From assembly GCF_029892785.1 (NCBI RefSeq), contig NZ_JARXXA010000002.1, forward strand, positions 1 to 64,000: a DNA stretch of 64,000 nucleotides. Direction: 5' to 3'. Positions within the stretch are counted from its first letter, which is position 1. Each line of letters starts with the position of its first letter. Source of the DNA: Parabacteroides sp. PH5-46 (GTDB taxonomy: Bacteria; Bacteroidota; Bacteroidia; Bacteroidales; Tannerellaceae). Made by a program: the position numbers and the translations under genes. Below, in pieces: positions 27,152 through 36,511 of this stretch. The notes beneath the pieces were generated by a model. The model did not search any database. It saw only the letters and a program-made list of their open reading frames with translations, and had not been told where the DNA came from.

Positions 27152-30100
27152 ATGAACTATTTTAGAAAAATCACCCCATGGGATGTGAAAATTCTGTGGG
27201 TACACAAGGTTTCTACAATTATGAAATGCACAATATTACTACTTGCGGTTTCATGTCTGTTATCTTTTACAACTACAACTTACTCACAGACTGCAACCAT
27301 CACACTGGATGTGAAAGATAAGCCGGTAAAAGAGGTCCTGAACATGATAGAAAAGGCAACCGATTTTTATTTCACCTACAACCCGAATGAAGTAAATGCT
27401 TCACGAAAGGTTTCACTCTCGGTTGATAATGAAAATGTGTATGTAGCTCTTGGCAATATTTTCAATGAAGATAATGTGGGGTATGTAATTGAAGGAAAGC
27501 ATATCGCATTGTATAAAGTTGATAAAAACGGAGCGAAAATTGTAACAGAGAGGCAAGCCCTGCAACAAAGAAAACGAGTTACCGGAACGGTAATAGATGA
27601 GCAAGGGGAGCCTTTGATTGGTGTTTCTGTTGTTATTAAAGGTACGAATACAGGAACTGTTACTAATATAGACGGACAATTTGAAATCAATGTTTCTGAT
27701 AATGAAACTCTTGAGTTTTCATATGTAGGCTATGTCGCACAAAGTATTCCTGTTGGAAACAATAGGGATTTGAAGGTGACTATGCGGGAGGATGCAGTCT
27801 TGATGGACGAAGTTGTTGTCGTAGGATATAGTACCAAAAAAAGGATGAATCTGACAGGAGCGGTTTCTACCGTCTCTACCGATGCCTTGGAGTCGCGTCC
27901 GGTGAACAATGCGCTTGCTGCACTACAAGGAGAGGTACCTGGTATGACCATCTCGCGCTATTCCGGACAGCCCGGAAATGAGTCTTTTAATATGAATGTG
28001 CGTGGGAGGATCACGACGAATGAATTAAACGACGAAGTGGGTGGCCCGTTGGTAATCATAGATGGTGTGGAAGGAAATATCAATATGCTAAATGCCGACG
28101 ACATCGAATCCATCAGTGTATTGAAAGATGCTCAGGCATCTATTTATGGTGCAAGAGCAGCTGCCGGTGTATTCCTGATCACTACCAAAAGTGGCAAGAA
28201 AGGGAAACCGCTTATCCGTTATAGCGGAAACGTAGCAGCCACCCGCAGTTCAGGGATGATGAAGAGCCCTACCAACTACGAAATGGCGATCATGGATAAT
28301 GAAGCGAATATCCACAATGGGGCAGCTCCCATGTACACAGAAGATTTCCTGAACAGGATACTGAACAACGATCCTAATCCGATAGAACACCCTTTGTATG
28401 GCGGCTGGATGCTGTTCTTTACAAACACAGATTGGATGAGTGAAATACTGGAAACTGGTTTCCAGCATAAGCATAATCTGAGTATGACCGGTGGTGGTGA
28501 GAATTCCAGCTATTATCTGTCTGCCGGTTATATCGACCAACATGGGGTGGTTAAATATGCTAAGGATAATAACAAGCGGTATAGCCTTCGCCTGAACTAC
28601 GATTACTCTTTCTTCGATCGTATAAAACTGGAAACGAAAGTTTCCGTAGAGAATAAAAACCGCTCGGATATAGGCGGTGTAGGTGATTGGGTGATTGGTG
28701 AAGGTATTTTCGGAATGCCGAATCATCCGGTATATAACGCGTCAGGCAATTATTTTGCACAGGGCGGCTGGAGCAATGCTGTAGCCTTCGCAAAAGAAGG
28801 AGCTGTTTCAAAATATAAGACCAATCAGATAAACACTAATTTCAAACTGATCGGTGACCTGTTCAGCGGTATGAAAGCCGTTCTTCAGGCAGGGATCAAT
28901 AAAACGTTTGAAAGTGGCAAAGATCCGGCTCGGTCTGTTCCTTTGTACACCTGGGACGACAACGTTGCCTATTATGCCATTGCCAATCCATCGGAAGCTA
29001 GTCTGAACCAGTATAGTTCGGAAACTACCTACCGGAATTATACCGGATTTCTTGAGTACAACAAGACGTTTAATAATAAACATAGTGTAGATGTAATGGG
29101 AGGTGCCTCGCATGAAGAATATGACTATGAAACGTTCAGTGCCTGGCGTGACGGCTTTGCCGACAACGGTTTATGGTCGATGAATCTGGGTAGTACGAAT
29201 AATATATGGAATGATGGGTCGGGCTCTCACTGGAGTATCAACTCTTTCTTTGGCAGGGCTGGTTATTCGTTCGATAGCAAATACCTGGTTGAGGCTAATT
29301 TGAGATATGATGGAAGTTCCCGTTTCTCAGGTGCGGATAGCCGTTGGGGCTTCTTCCCGGGATTCTCTGCCGGATGGCGTATTTCCAAGGAATCGTTTAT
29401 GGAAGATGTGAAGTTTGTCGACGAATTAAAGATACGTGCCTCGTATGGAGAAACCGGTAACCAGGTAGGAATCGGTTTGTATGATTTCATCCAGAAAATG
29501 AAATTCAGAAAAGGAGATTGGGGCGAAACTGTTTATTATCCATTTGGTGCAGGTTCCCAGACACAGTCTGTCAATTTGGATGGAATGGTAGCTTTTAACC
29601 GGAGATGGGAAACCATTATCAACCAAAACATCGGTCTTGATGCTGTCCTTTTCAATTCGAGACTGGATCTGTCTTTCGACTATTTCTGGAAACGGAACAA
29701 GGATATGTTAATACCTGTAACATACCCCAGTTTGTTAGGTTCTATCGCTCCTTATTCCAACTCAGGAGAGATGAAGACTCATGGCTTCGAGTTGGCTGTA
29801 ACCTGGAGAGACAAGATCGGGATTGTAAACTATTTTGCCCGGTTTATTCTGAGCGATGCAAAGGATAAGGTAACCAATTACGGAGGCTTAGACACCTATG
29901 AACTGGGAAAGAATAAAATCCGCGAAGGATATCCTATGAACAGCTACTTTGCTTACGAATTTGATGGTCTGATCCGTACACAAGCCGAACTCGACGAATA
30001 CAAGAAGCTGGAAGGCGTACCAAGTAATATCAGTATAGGAGATGCCCGCTTCAAAGACCTGAACGGCGATGGAAAGATATCTACTTATGGCGTAGGTGAC

Positions 30101-30613
30101 GATGGGGATGTAAAATATGTAGGTAACACTACCCCTCGTTATAATTACGGCTTTACCTTGGGTGCAGATGTGAAAGGTTTTGATTTCAGTATCTTTTTCC
30201 AAGGTGTAGGTAAACGGACCTTGTTCCGGACTGGCGATTATGCCATGCCTTGGAGCGACTGGTGGAGGCAACCGGCTCAGTTCTATTATCTCCAGACATG
30301 GAATGAAGACAGGCAGGATGCATACTATCCGCGTTTATCGCATGGCGATATCAGGTATTGGAACTACCAGGCTTCTACATTGCAGAAAATCAATGCGGCT
30401 TACTTGCGCCTGAAGAATATCCAGATAGGATATACGCTCCCAAAAAGCCTCACAAATAAGATCTCGATTGCTAAAGCAAGGGTGTATTTCAGCGGACAGG
30501 ATTTGTGGGAACAGCATAAAGTAAAAGGCGGCTGGGATCCCGAATCGGCTGATTGGGGTGGAAACTATCCTTTCCAACGCTATTATTCTTTTGGTATTGA
30601 TGTTACATTTTAA
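27152..30613 (+). CDS. SusC-like TonB-dependent transporter with STN signalling domain
   Basis: The 1153-residue protein could start at this ATG or at an internal ATG (27221, MKCTILLLAVSCLL), which begins the apparent signal peptide; N-terminal extensions of this kind are usual in the family. An STN domain (about 50-122, VKEVLNMIEKATDFYFTYN) precedes a CarboxypepD_reg-like domain (about 140-220), TonB-box-like VVVVGYST, plug, and a barrel ending YYSFGIDVTF. The STN domain touches FecR in the periplasm and couples import to sigma release. It is followed 11 bases later by susD. A modest inverted repeat built on AGCCGG/CCGGCT lies in the 27000-27151 leader. Confidence 0.96.
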   Translation: MNYFRKITPWDVKILWVHKVSTIMKCTILLLAVSCLLSFTTTTYSQTATITLDVKDKPVKEVLNMIEKATDFYFTYNPNEVNASRKVSLSVDNENVYVALGNIFNEDNVGYVIEGKHIALYKVDKNGAKIVTERQALQQRKRVTGTVIDEQGEPLIGVSVVIKGTNTGTVTNIDGQFEINVSDNETLEFSYVGYVAQSIPVGNNRDLKVTMREDAVLMDEVVVVGYSTKKRMNLTGAVSTVSTDALESRPVNNALAALQGEVPGMTISRYSGQPGNESFNMNVRGRITTNELNDEVGGPLVIIDGVEGNINMLNADDIESISVLKDAQASIYGARAAAGVFLITTKSGKKGKPLIRYSGNVAATRSSGMMKSPTNYEMAIMDNEANIHNGAAPMYTEDFLNRILNNDPNPIEHPLYGGWMLFFTNTDWMSEILETGFQHKHNLSMTGGGENSSYYLSAGYIDQHGVVKYAKDNNKRYSLRLNYDYSFFDRIKLETKVSVENKNRSDIGGVGDWVIGEGIFGMPNHPVYNASGNYFAQGGWSNAVAFAKEGAVSKYKTNQINTNFKLIGDLFSGMKAVLQAGINKTFESGKDPARSVPLYTWDDNVAYYAIANPSEASLNQYSSETTYRNYTGFLEYNKTFNNKHSVDVMGGASHEEYDYETFSAWRDGFADNGLWSMNLGSTNNIWNDGSGSHWSINSFFGRAGYSFDSKYLVEANLRYDGSSRFSGADSRWGFFPGFSAGWRISKESFMEDVKFVDELKIRASYGETGNQVGIGLYDFIQKMKFRKGDWGETVYYPFGAGSQTQSVNLDGMVAFNRRWETIINQNIGLDAVLFNSRLDLSFDYFWKRNKDMLIPVTYPSLLGSIAPYSNSGEMKTHGFELAVTWRDKIGIVNYFARFILSDAKDKVTNYGGLDTYELGKNKIREGYPMNSYFAYEFDGLIRTQAELDEYKKLEGVPSNISIGDARFKDLNGDGKISTYGVGDDGDVKYVGNTTPRYNYGFTLGADVKGFDFSIFFQGVGKRTLFRTGDYAMPWSDWWRQPAQFYYLQTWNEDRQDAYYPRLSHGDIRYWNYQASTLQKINAAYLRLKNIQIGYTLPKSLTNKISIAKARVYFSGQDLWEQHKVKGGWDPESADWGGNYPFQRYYSFGIDVTF

Positions 30614-30624
30614 ATAGGAATTCC

Positions 30625-32280
30625 ATGAAAGCATATAAAAATATATTCATACTACTGTTTGCTCTTACGGTTCTTTCCGGTTGTGACAAGGGATTGGATC
30701 TTGCACCAAAAGACCAGGTTTCTGATCCTTACTTCTGGAAAACGTCCGATGATTTCCAATTAGCGACTAATGACTTTTATTTCAGCCTGCAAGAGGCTCC
30801 ACAATACATTGACAGAAACTCGGATATAGCTTTCGGAGGTAGTCCGGACGAAGTTAGTAACGGCTCTTTCCTTGTTCCGGCCAATTATAATATCTGGGAT
30901 GATTCATATGAATTTATCCGCTCTATCAATTATTTATTAATGAAAGCTGAGGAGTCGGATTTGGAGGAGGAAATCGACCGTTGGGTAGGGGAAGCGCTGT
31001 TTTTCCGTGCGTATAATTACTGGCGGTTGGTAAAACAATTTGGTGGTGTCCCGAAGATAACTATTGTTCTAGATGTTACTTCTCCGGAGCTATATACGGC
31101 AAAGTCGACACAAGCCGAAATCATCGATTTTATCATCGAGGATCTGGACAAAGCCTTGTCTAAACTTCCCTTACAAAGTGAGATTGCTTCGGATGATATG
31201 GGGCGCGTTTCCCGTGGAGCGGCATTGGCGTTGAAGAGCCGTGTAGCCCTGTTTCAGGGTACTTGGTCTAAATACAGGAATGAAGGTAATTGGCAAAGCT
31301 ATATTGACAAAGCGATTGATGCGTCAACCCAATTGATTAATTCCGGTGAATACGACCTTTTCACAGAGAAAGGAGATGATAGCTATAAATACCTTTTTAT
31401 CCTGGAAGGAGATGATAGCCGGGAAGTGATTCTGGCACGCAGGTATTATATCCAACGGGTGCATCATAATTGGACACGTGAGCTTTGGTTTAATGCTATG
31501 ATCCCTACGAAAAACATGGCTGATCTGTACTTGTCAACAGACGGTTTACCTATTACGAAATCGTCTCTTTTCCAAGGATACAATACACTTACCAGCGAAT
31601 TTGAAAACAGAGACCCCCGTATGGGTATGACCTTTATTGTACCGGGAAGCTCTATCTTCTTTGAAGGGGGAATCTGGCAACCTACATTCCCCGGATTTAC
31701 CGGAACGAATGCTACGCAGACTGGGTATATGTTAAGAAAATTCTTAGGTGAAAATCTGGATGCCGCCCAGTTCCGGAGTGACTACGATTTAAAAGAGTTC
31801 CGTCTGGGAGAAGTATTGTTGATATTGGCGGAAGCCTTGTACGAGAAGAACGGTTCCATCTCGGATGCCGACTTGGATAAGACTATTAATCGCTTACGTA
31901 CCCGGGTTAATATGCCGAAGCTGACCAACACTTTCGTTACGTCTAATGGCTTGAATATGTTGGACGAGATCCGCAGGGAACGAACGGTGGAATTGGCATT
32001 TGAAGGTTTCCGTCGCGATGATTTGAGACGATGGAAGACAGCTGAAACCGTCTTAACCCAATCGCTCCGTGGTATTAAATTTGTAGGAACGGAATACCAA
32101 TCCAGATACCCTGATTTGAAGCCAGGTACCGATATTACGGTTGATGAAGCCGGTTTCATCGTTACGGATCCTGCTTCTGCACGGAAATTTGTTAGTCCTA
32201 AAAACTATTTATATCCGCTTCCTTCTCAACAGGTTCAACTGTCGAATGGTACATTAGTTCAAAATGAAGGATGGAATTAA
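30625..32280 (+). CDS. SusD-like outer-membrane glycan-binding lipoprotein
   Basis: The 551-residue protein has a lipobox in TVLSGC (Cys at about 20). SusD landmarks follow: QVSDPYFWKTSDDFQLATNDF near the N-terminus, EALFFRAYNYWRLVKQFGGVP, LGEVLLILAEALYEK, EIRRERTVELAFEGFRRDDLRRW and a C-terminal LYPLPSQQVQLSN with NEGWN end. Sequence similarity to the other SusD in this window is low outside these motifs, consistent with a different glycan target. It is the second gene of the operon. Confidence 0.96.
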   Translation: MKAYKNIFILLFALTVLSGCDKGLDLAPKDQVSDPYFWKTSDDFQLATNDFYFSLQEAPQYIDRNSDIAFGGSPDEVSNGSFLVPANYNIWDDSYEFIRSINYLLMKAEESDLEEEIDRWVGEALFFRAYNYWRLVKQFGGVPKITIVLDVTSPELYTAKSTQAEIIDFIIEDLDKALSKLPLQSEIASDDMGRVSRGAALALKSRVALFQGTWSKYRNEGNWQSYIDKAIDASTQLINSGEYDLFTEKGDDSYKYLFILEGDDSREVILARRYYIQRVHHNWTRELWFNAMIPTKNMADLYLSTDGLPITKSSLFQGYNTLTSEFENRDPRMGMTFIVPGSSIFFEGGIWQPTFPGFTGTNATQTGYMLRKFLGENLDAAQFRSDYDLKEFRLGEVLLILAEALYEKNGSISDADLDKTINRLRTRVNMPKLTNTFVTSNGLNMLDEIRRERTVELAFEGFRRDDLRRWKTAETVLTQSLRGIKFVGTEYQSRYPDLKPGTDITVDEAGFIVTDPASARKFVSPKNYLYPLPSQQVQLSNGTLVQNEGWN

Positions 32281-32299
32281 TAATTAAAATAATGTATGT

Positions 32300-34111
32300 A
32301 TGAGAGCAATCATTGGATTTGTGTTTTTACTCTGTGCCGGAATACTTTCGGCACAGACTTATGACAAAAGAGGCGAAATAAAAGCGGAATATCTTCCTGT
32401 ACCGGATCATCATTATCAGCATGAGTATACCATGGAAGAAGTTGTAAATGAAGCTGCCTGGAATGGGCAATCCGGACTGAACGTTGCTTTTGGTTCTACG
32501 GATCGTCTTTATTTCCGGAGGGAAAAACCGGAAGTAGATACAAAGGCCTTATCATTTGAACAGGCTGCTTGGAGAGGGGAGCGGGTGAATATGCAACTCT
32601 TAGTCTGGTCTTCTGATACGTTGGAACAGGTACGTTTGAAATTGAACGATTTGAAGGCAGAAGGTAAGAAAATCGCCTCAAGCCAGTTCGATGTAAACAT
32701 GGTTCGCTATGTCATTGGTAATTATCCATATGCCGAGAAAAAGGCAATTTGTGGAGAGACTCCTTTTTCGAACGGATTTATGTTGCCCGATAGATTCGAG
32801 CCTTTCGATCGCTTTGACTTGCTTGGAAAGACAACAAGGCCTTTGTGGGTATCTATTGATATACCTGCAGAAACAAGGCCGGGTACATATAGCGGAATCC
32901 TGACTGTTCAATCCTCCAAAGAAAGTGTAGATATGAATATCACTATCCATGTACAAAATCAGGTTTTGCCTGCTCCTCGTGACTGGAAACATCGCCTGGA
33001 TCTTTGGCAAAATCCTTGGACAGTCGCTTGGTATAACCATTTAGAGCCTTGGTCAGAGGAGCATAAAATGCTTCTGAAACAGCATTTGAAACCTTATGCA
33101 GAGGCAGGAGGAACGTATATTACTACCTACGCTGTACATTCGCCCTGGTCCGACAATTCATTTATGATAGAAGGGGGTATGATCGAATGGATCAAGCAAA
33201 AAAATGGAACATGGAAGTTCGATTATACGATCTTCGATGAATACGTAAAGTTATGTATGGAATGTGGAATAGACAGGGCTATTACTCTTTATACGGCTAT
33301 TCCCTGGGGAAATCGCTTCCGCTATATGGATGAAGCTACCGGAAACTATGTTTACGAAACATGGGAACCGGAAGGTGCAGCTTTTGTAAGGAACTGGAAT
33401 GCTTTCCTAACGGATTTACGGTCGCATTTGGAGTATAAAGGGTGGTTTGATATTACCTATATCGGGATCAATGAGAATCCGATGGAGCAAACATTGGCAG
33501 CTATAAAAGTAGTCAAAAACCATTCCAAAGACTGGAAAATTACATACGCCGGCGACTGGCACAAAGAATTGGATCCCCTGTTGGATGACTACAGCTTGCT
33601 CTATCCCAATGAGCCAACTATAGAAGAGATAAAAGCACGTAAGGAAAGAGGGGTATTGACTACTTATTACGTATGTTGCAATCCTCCTGTACCGAATAAT
33701 TTCGTGTTTTCACCGCCTATTGAAGGTCGTTGGATTAGCTGGTACAGTGCTGCGAAAGGGTATAATGGTTTCTTACGTTGGGCATATGATGCGTGGCCGG
33801 AAGATCCGAACAGGGATGCACGTCATGGCTCATGGGCAGCCGGTGACTGTTTTCTGGTTTATCCCGGAGGGCATAGTTGTATTCGCTTCGAGAAGTTACG
33901 GGAAGGTATTGTCGATTATGAAAAGATGAGGATTATCCGTGAAAAGGCAGCTGGTTACCCTTCCAATTCTACTGTTGGCAAGTTGTTGAAAGAGTTGGAT
34001 ACCTTGCTTAAAGTCTTCCCCAACGAGAAAGATTTTGACGAAGTGAAGATCGCTTCTGATGTAGCAAAAGGAAGAAAGCTGCTGGATGCTATCAGCAATG
34101 AACTGAAATAA
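32300..34111 (+). CDS. GH123-like glycosidase (DUF4091 family), secreted
   Basis: The 603-residue protein has a signal peptide ending LSAQ (about 19), an N-terminal beta-sandwich (about 60-225) and a TIM-barrel region (about 230-500) with LDLWQNPWTVAWY, the GWFDITYIGINENP strand and the C-terminal FLRWAYDAWPEDPNRD motif of DUF4091. GH123 enzymes are beta-N-acetylgalactosaminidases that use a neighbouring Asp-Glu pair in substrate-assisted catalysis. Here the corresponding spot appears to be N391-E392, so the Asp is replaced by Asn. Activity or substrate may differ. It lies 19 bases after susD. Confidence 0.8.
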   Translation: MRAIIGFVFLLCAGILSAQTYDKRGEIKAEYLPVPDHHYQHEYTMEEVVNEAAWNGQSGLNVAFGSTDRLYFRREKPEVDTKALSFEQAAWRGERVNMQLLVWSSDTLEQVRLKLNDLKAEGKKIASSQFDVNMVRYVIGNYPYAEKKAICGETPFSNGFMLPDRFEPFDRFDLLGKTTRPLWVSIDIPAETRPGTYSGILTVQSSKESVDMNITIHVQNQVLPAPRDWKHRLDLWQNPWTVAWYNHLEPWSEEHKMLLKQHLKPYAEAGGTYITTYAVHSPWSDNSFMIEGGMIEWIKQKNGTWKFDYTIFDEYVKLCMECGIDRAITLYTAIPWGNRFRYMDEATGNYVYETWEPEGAAFVRNWNAFLTDLRSHLEYKGWFDITYIGINENPMEQTLAAIKVVKNHSKDWKITYAGDWHKELDPLLDDYSLLYPNEPTIEEIKARKERGVLTTYYVCCNPPVPNNFVFSPPIEGRWISWYSAAKGYNGFLRWAYDAWPEDPNRDARHGSWAAGDCFLVYPGGHSCIRFEKLREGIVDYEKMRIIREKAAGYPSNSTVGKLLKELDTLLKVFPNEKDFDEVKIASDVAKGRKLLDAISNELK

Positions 34112-34120
34112 AAGCGTATT

Positions 34121-35917
34121 ATGAATCGATATCTTTTGTCTCTTTTTCTGTTATGTGTGATTATCCCTATAAAAGCAAAGGGGTCTTCGGACTTGCGTTG
34201 TAATGAATATAGGGATTATCTGTTAACGCATCAACTTACTCCTTTCGGGCCCGTACCTACTGTGTACGACCCGAATGGGGTATACCCCTATATTAGTTAT
34301 TGTGAGACATCAAACAGGCCGGTATTACAGGAATATCGGTTTGTTTCACTTGAAAATGCGTATGTGAAAATTACGATTTGTCCGGACCTGGGTGGAAAGG
34401 TATTGTCTATTATCCATAAAGAGTCGGGGAGGGAAGTGTTGTATGTGCCTGATGTGATCCGGCAGACCCGGATTTTGCCTCGTTTTTATTTCGTAGCAGG
34501 AGGTATTGAAGTTAGCTTTCCCATATCGCATACACCTACACAAAACGAGTCTGTTTCATACCAGATTGACAAAACAGACAATCGGATCTATCTTACTTGC
34601 GGGGAAAGGGAATTGCGTTTCGGCATGCACTGGTCGGTCGAATACTCCTTGGGAGAGAACGATACTTTTTTAACACAACGTGTGGTGTTTCATAATCCGG
34701 GAAAACAAGCATATCCCTGGATGAGTTGGTCGAATGCAGCTGTACCTTCAGCGCCGGATACCCAATATGATTTTCCCAAAGGGGAAGTATTGGTACATTC
34801 GTCTATCCTGGATACGATCCGCTGGGAGAAAGATGGACCGAAAACAGAAGCCGACATTAAAGAAATGACCGGTTACTTCTGGCAGACAAAAGATGTAAAT
34901 GCCTTTGGCGCTTTTACTCCTTCTTTGGGGACAGGCTTGTATCATATTGCGGATGAAAAGATTACAGGGGGGATTAAACTGTGGAGCTATGGTGTTGACA
35001 AGGATAGTATATGGTCGGTGCTTAGTACGGCAAACAAACGTCCGTATGTTGAGATACAGGGAGGCCCCATTGCCGATCAATCCATCAAACTAGAGATGCA
35101 GCCCGGAGAAACCCGTTGGCATACCGAGTATTGGATACCTACGGATCGGCGGCTTGATCTGTACGGGCTGAAGCTTCCTGGTACGAAGCTGCGCTCGATA
35201 GAGTCGATTCCGGTGTTCGGTTGGAGCCGGAAAGGCGAAGTCGACTTATGGCTTCAGCTGAAAGCAGCCTATCTTTCGGGAGCTAACTTACCGGAAGCAC
35301 CGGAGATAACGTCTTACTTATGGGCTCCATCCGGGATGGAAGATCTGGATGAAGCATTTAAATGGGCTATTCGATCTACTACCGGTGAAGCATCTGCTCT
35401 TTGGAAGTTGTATTATGGTGCTTGGCTGGCAGGTAGGGAACGGATGGATGAAGCTATTTCCGTTTTATCTGTATCAGAGAATGATATTGCCAGGGTGCTA
35501 TCTGCCCGTTTGCTTTATCTTCAGGGAAAGACAGAAGAGGCGGTTCAGGCCATCAATAGCATACGAAATAGAAGCTTACAACTACATCCGCAAATCATAG
35601 TGGAAAGGGATCAACTCTTGAGAAGTGTCAATCATAAATCCATTGAAGAGAGGGAAAAGTGGCTTTCGGCTGTAGATGCCCTAGATGATGAATGGATAAT
35701 TGAACGACGGGTACAACTGCTTATTGATAAAGGAGAAATACAAGCTGCCAAATCATTATTGCTGTCTACACATTTCCAATTAGTGCATCAAACATACACA
35801 CGTACTTCATTATGGGAACAGATATGCAAGCAGTTGGGAGAACCGGCATATCCGGTACCCGTACAGTTAGGAGAAGACAATCTGGCACGCTTCGGTGCCT
35901 ATCGGGAATATGAATAA
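34121..35917 (+). CDS. Secreted DUF5107 protein with mutarotase-like fold
   Basis: The 598-residue protein has a signal peptide (about 1-21). The region at about 35-345 fits DUF5107, a galactose-mutarotase-like beta-supersandwich: ENAYVKITICPDLGGKVLSI, GGIEVSFP, HWSVEYSL, QGGPIADQ, LEMQPGETRWHTEYWIPT. The C-terminal half is helical with TPR-like pairs. Proteins of this type accompany glycan-degrading enzymes and are thought to bind or epimerise sugars, but a reaction has not been shown for most. It is the last gene of the operon that begins at susC (10-base gap to GH123-like gene). Confidence 0.78.
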   Translation: MNRYLLSLFLLCVIIPIKAKGSSDLRCNEYRDYLLTHQLTPFGPVPTVYDPNGVYPYISYCETSNRPVLQEYRFVSLENAYVKITICPDLGGKVLSIIHKESGREVLYVPDVIRQTRILPRFYFVAGGIEVSFPISHTPTQNESVSYQIDKTDNRIYLTCGERELRFGMHWSVEYSLGENDTFLTQRVVFHNPGKQAYPWMSWSNAAVPSAPDTQYDFPKGEVLVHSSILDTIRWEKDGPKTEADIKEMTGYFWQTKDVNAFGAFTPSLGTGLYHIADEKITGGIKLWSYGVDKDSIWSVLSTANKRPYVEIQGGPIADQSIKLEMQPGETRWHTEYWIPTDRRLDLYGLKLPGTKLRSIESIPVFGWSRKGEVDLWLQLKAAYLSGANLPEAPEITSYLWAPSGMEDLDEAFKWAIRSTTGEASALWKLYYGAWLAGRERMDEAISVLSVSENDIARVLSARLLYLQGKTEEAVQAINSIRNRSLQLHPQIIVERDQLLRSVNHKSIEEREKWLSAVDALDDEWIIERRVQLLIDKGEIQAAKSLLLSTHFQLVHQTYTRTSLWEQICKQLGEPAYPVPVQLGEDNLARFGAYREYE

Positions 35918-35945
35918 GTGACTTATTAAGTGCTTAATTAAACAC

Positions 35946-35982
35946 AGAAAGTTTCATGTATACATGAAACTTTCTACTTTTG
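35946..35982 (+). promoter_or_regulatory. 30-bp perfect palindrome next to a -7 box
   Basis: AGAAAGTTTCATGTA followed by its exact complement occupies 35946-35975. TACTTTTG (35975-35982) is a full match to the -7 consensus TAnnTTTG. The palindrome could terminate the preceding operon, since it has no loop and can fold as a hairpin, or act as an operator for the GNAT gene. Confidence 0.65.
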
Positions 35983-36020
35983 TGGAGTTAGGTAAATATA
36001 TTAAAGGAAGTATCTCCGAT

Positions 36021-36482
36021 ATGAATTTGAAAATTGACAGAGTAATTGATGACTATCCGTATGAACTGCTTCTGTTGGCTGATGAGACGGTTGAGGGCAT
36101 ACATAAATACCTTTACGATTCGGAGGTATACGTTGCCGGATATCCGGGTGAAGAGAATCCTATCGCTGTGTTTTGCCTGTATCCTGCCGGCCAGGATACA
36201 ATAGAAATAAAGAATATAGCTATTGCCGAAGCATACCAAAGCAAAGGAGTAGGGGCTTATTTGATAGATCGCATAGTAGAAATTGTGAAGCAAAAGGGAT
36301 GCCGCGAGCTCATCGTTGGGACGGCTGATTGCGGTGTAAGGCAAATCCGCTTTTATGAAAAGAATGGCTTTGCGAAATACGCTGTCAAAACGAATTTCTT
36401 TCTTGAAATATATGACAAACCTATTTACGAAAACGGAATAATGCTAAAAGATATGGTAATGCTAAAGAAGCATTTAGTCTAA
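36021..36482 (+). CDS. GNAT-family N-acetyltransferase
   Basis: I chose the ATG at 36021 (153 residues) because it has a good ribosome site (AAAGGAAG, about 10 bases upstream). The in-frame ATG at 35964 lies inside the palindrome and upstream of the likely transcription start. The GNAT core is visible: the beta strand IEIKNIAIAEAYQSKGVGAYLID contains the acetyl-CoA loop QSKGVG, and IRFYEKNGF is the terminal motif. It transfers an acetyl group to an unknown amine. It is not obviously part of the utilisation operon. Confidence 0.85.
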   Translation: MNLKIDRVIDDYPYELLLLADETVEGIHKYLYDSEVYVAGYPGEENPIAVFCLYPAGQDTIEIKNIAIAEAYQSKGVGAYLIDRIVEIVKQKGCRELIVGTADCGVRQIRFYEKNGFAKYAVKTNFFLEIYDKPIYENGIMLKDMVMLKKHLV

Positions 36483-36511
36483 AAAGCTATACCTCTTGCT
36501 TCGTGAATACC

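Noticed and set aside
28250-28726. 158-residue frame antisense to the second susC
   Set aside because: It overlaps conserved plug and barrel coding sequence in the other strand and has no recognisable features.
35964-36020. Upstream start of the GNAT gene
   Set aside because: This ATG is inside a perfect palindrome and ahead of the likely transcription start; the ATG at 36021 has a good ribosome site.
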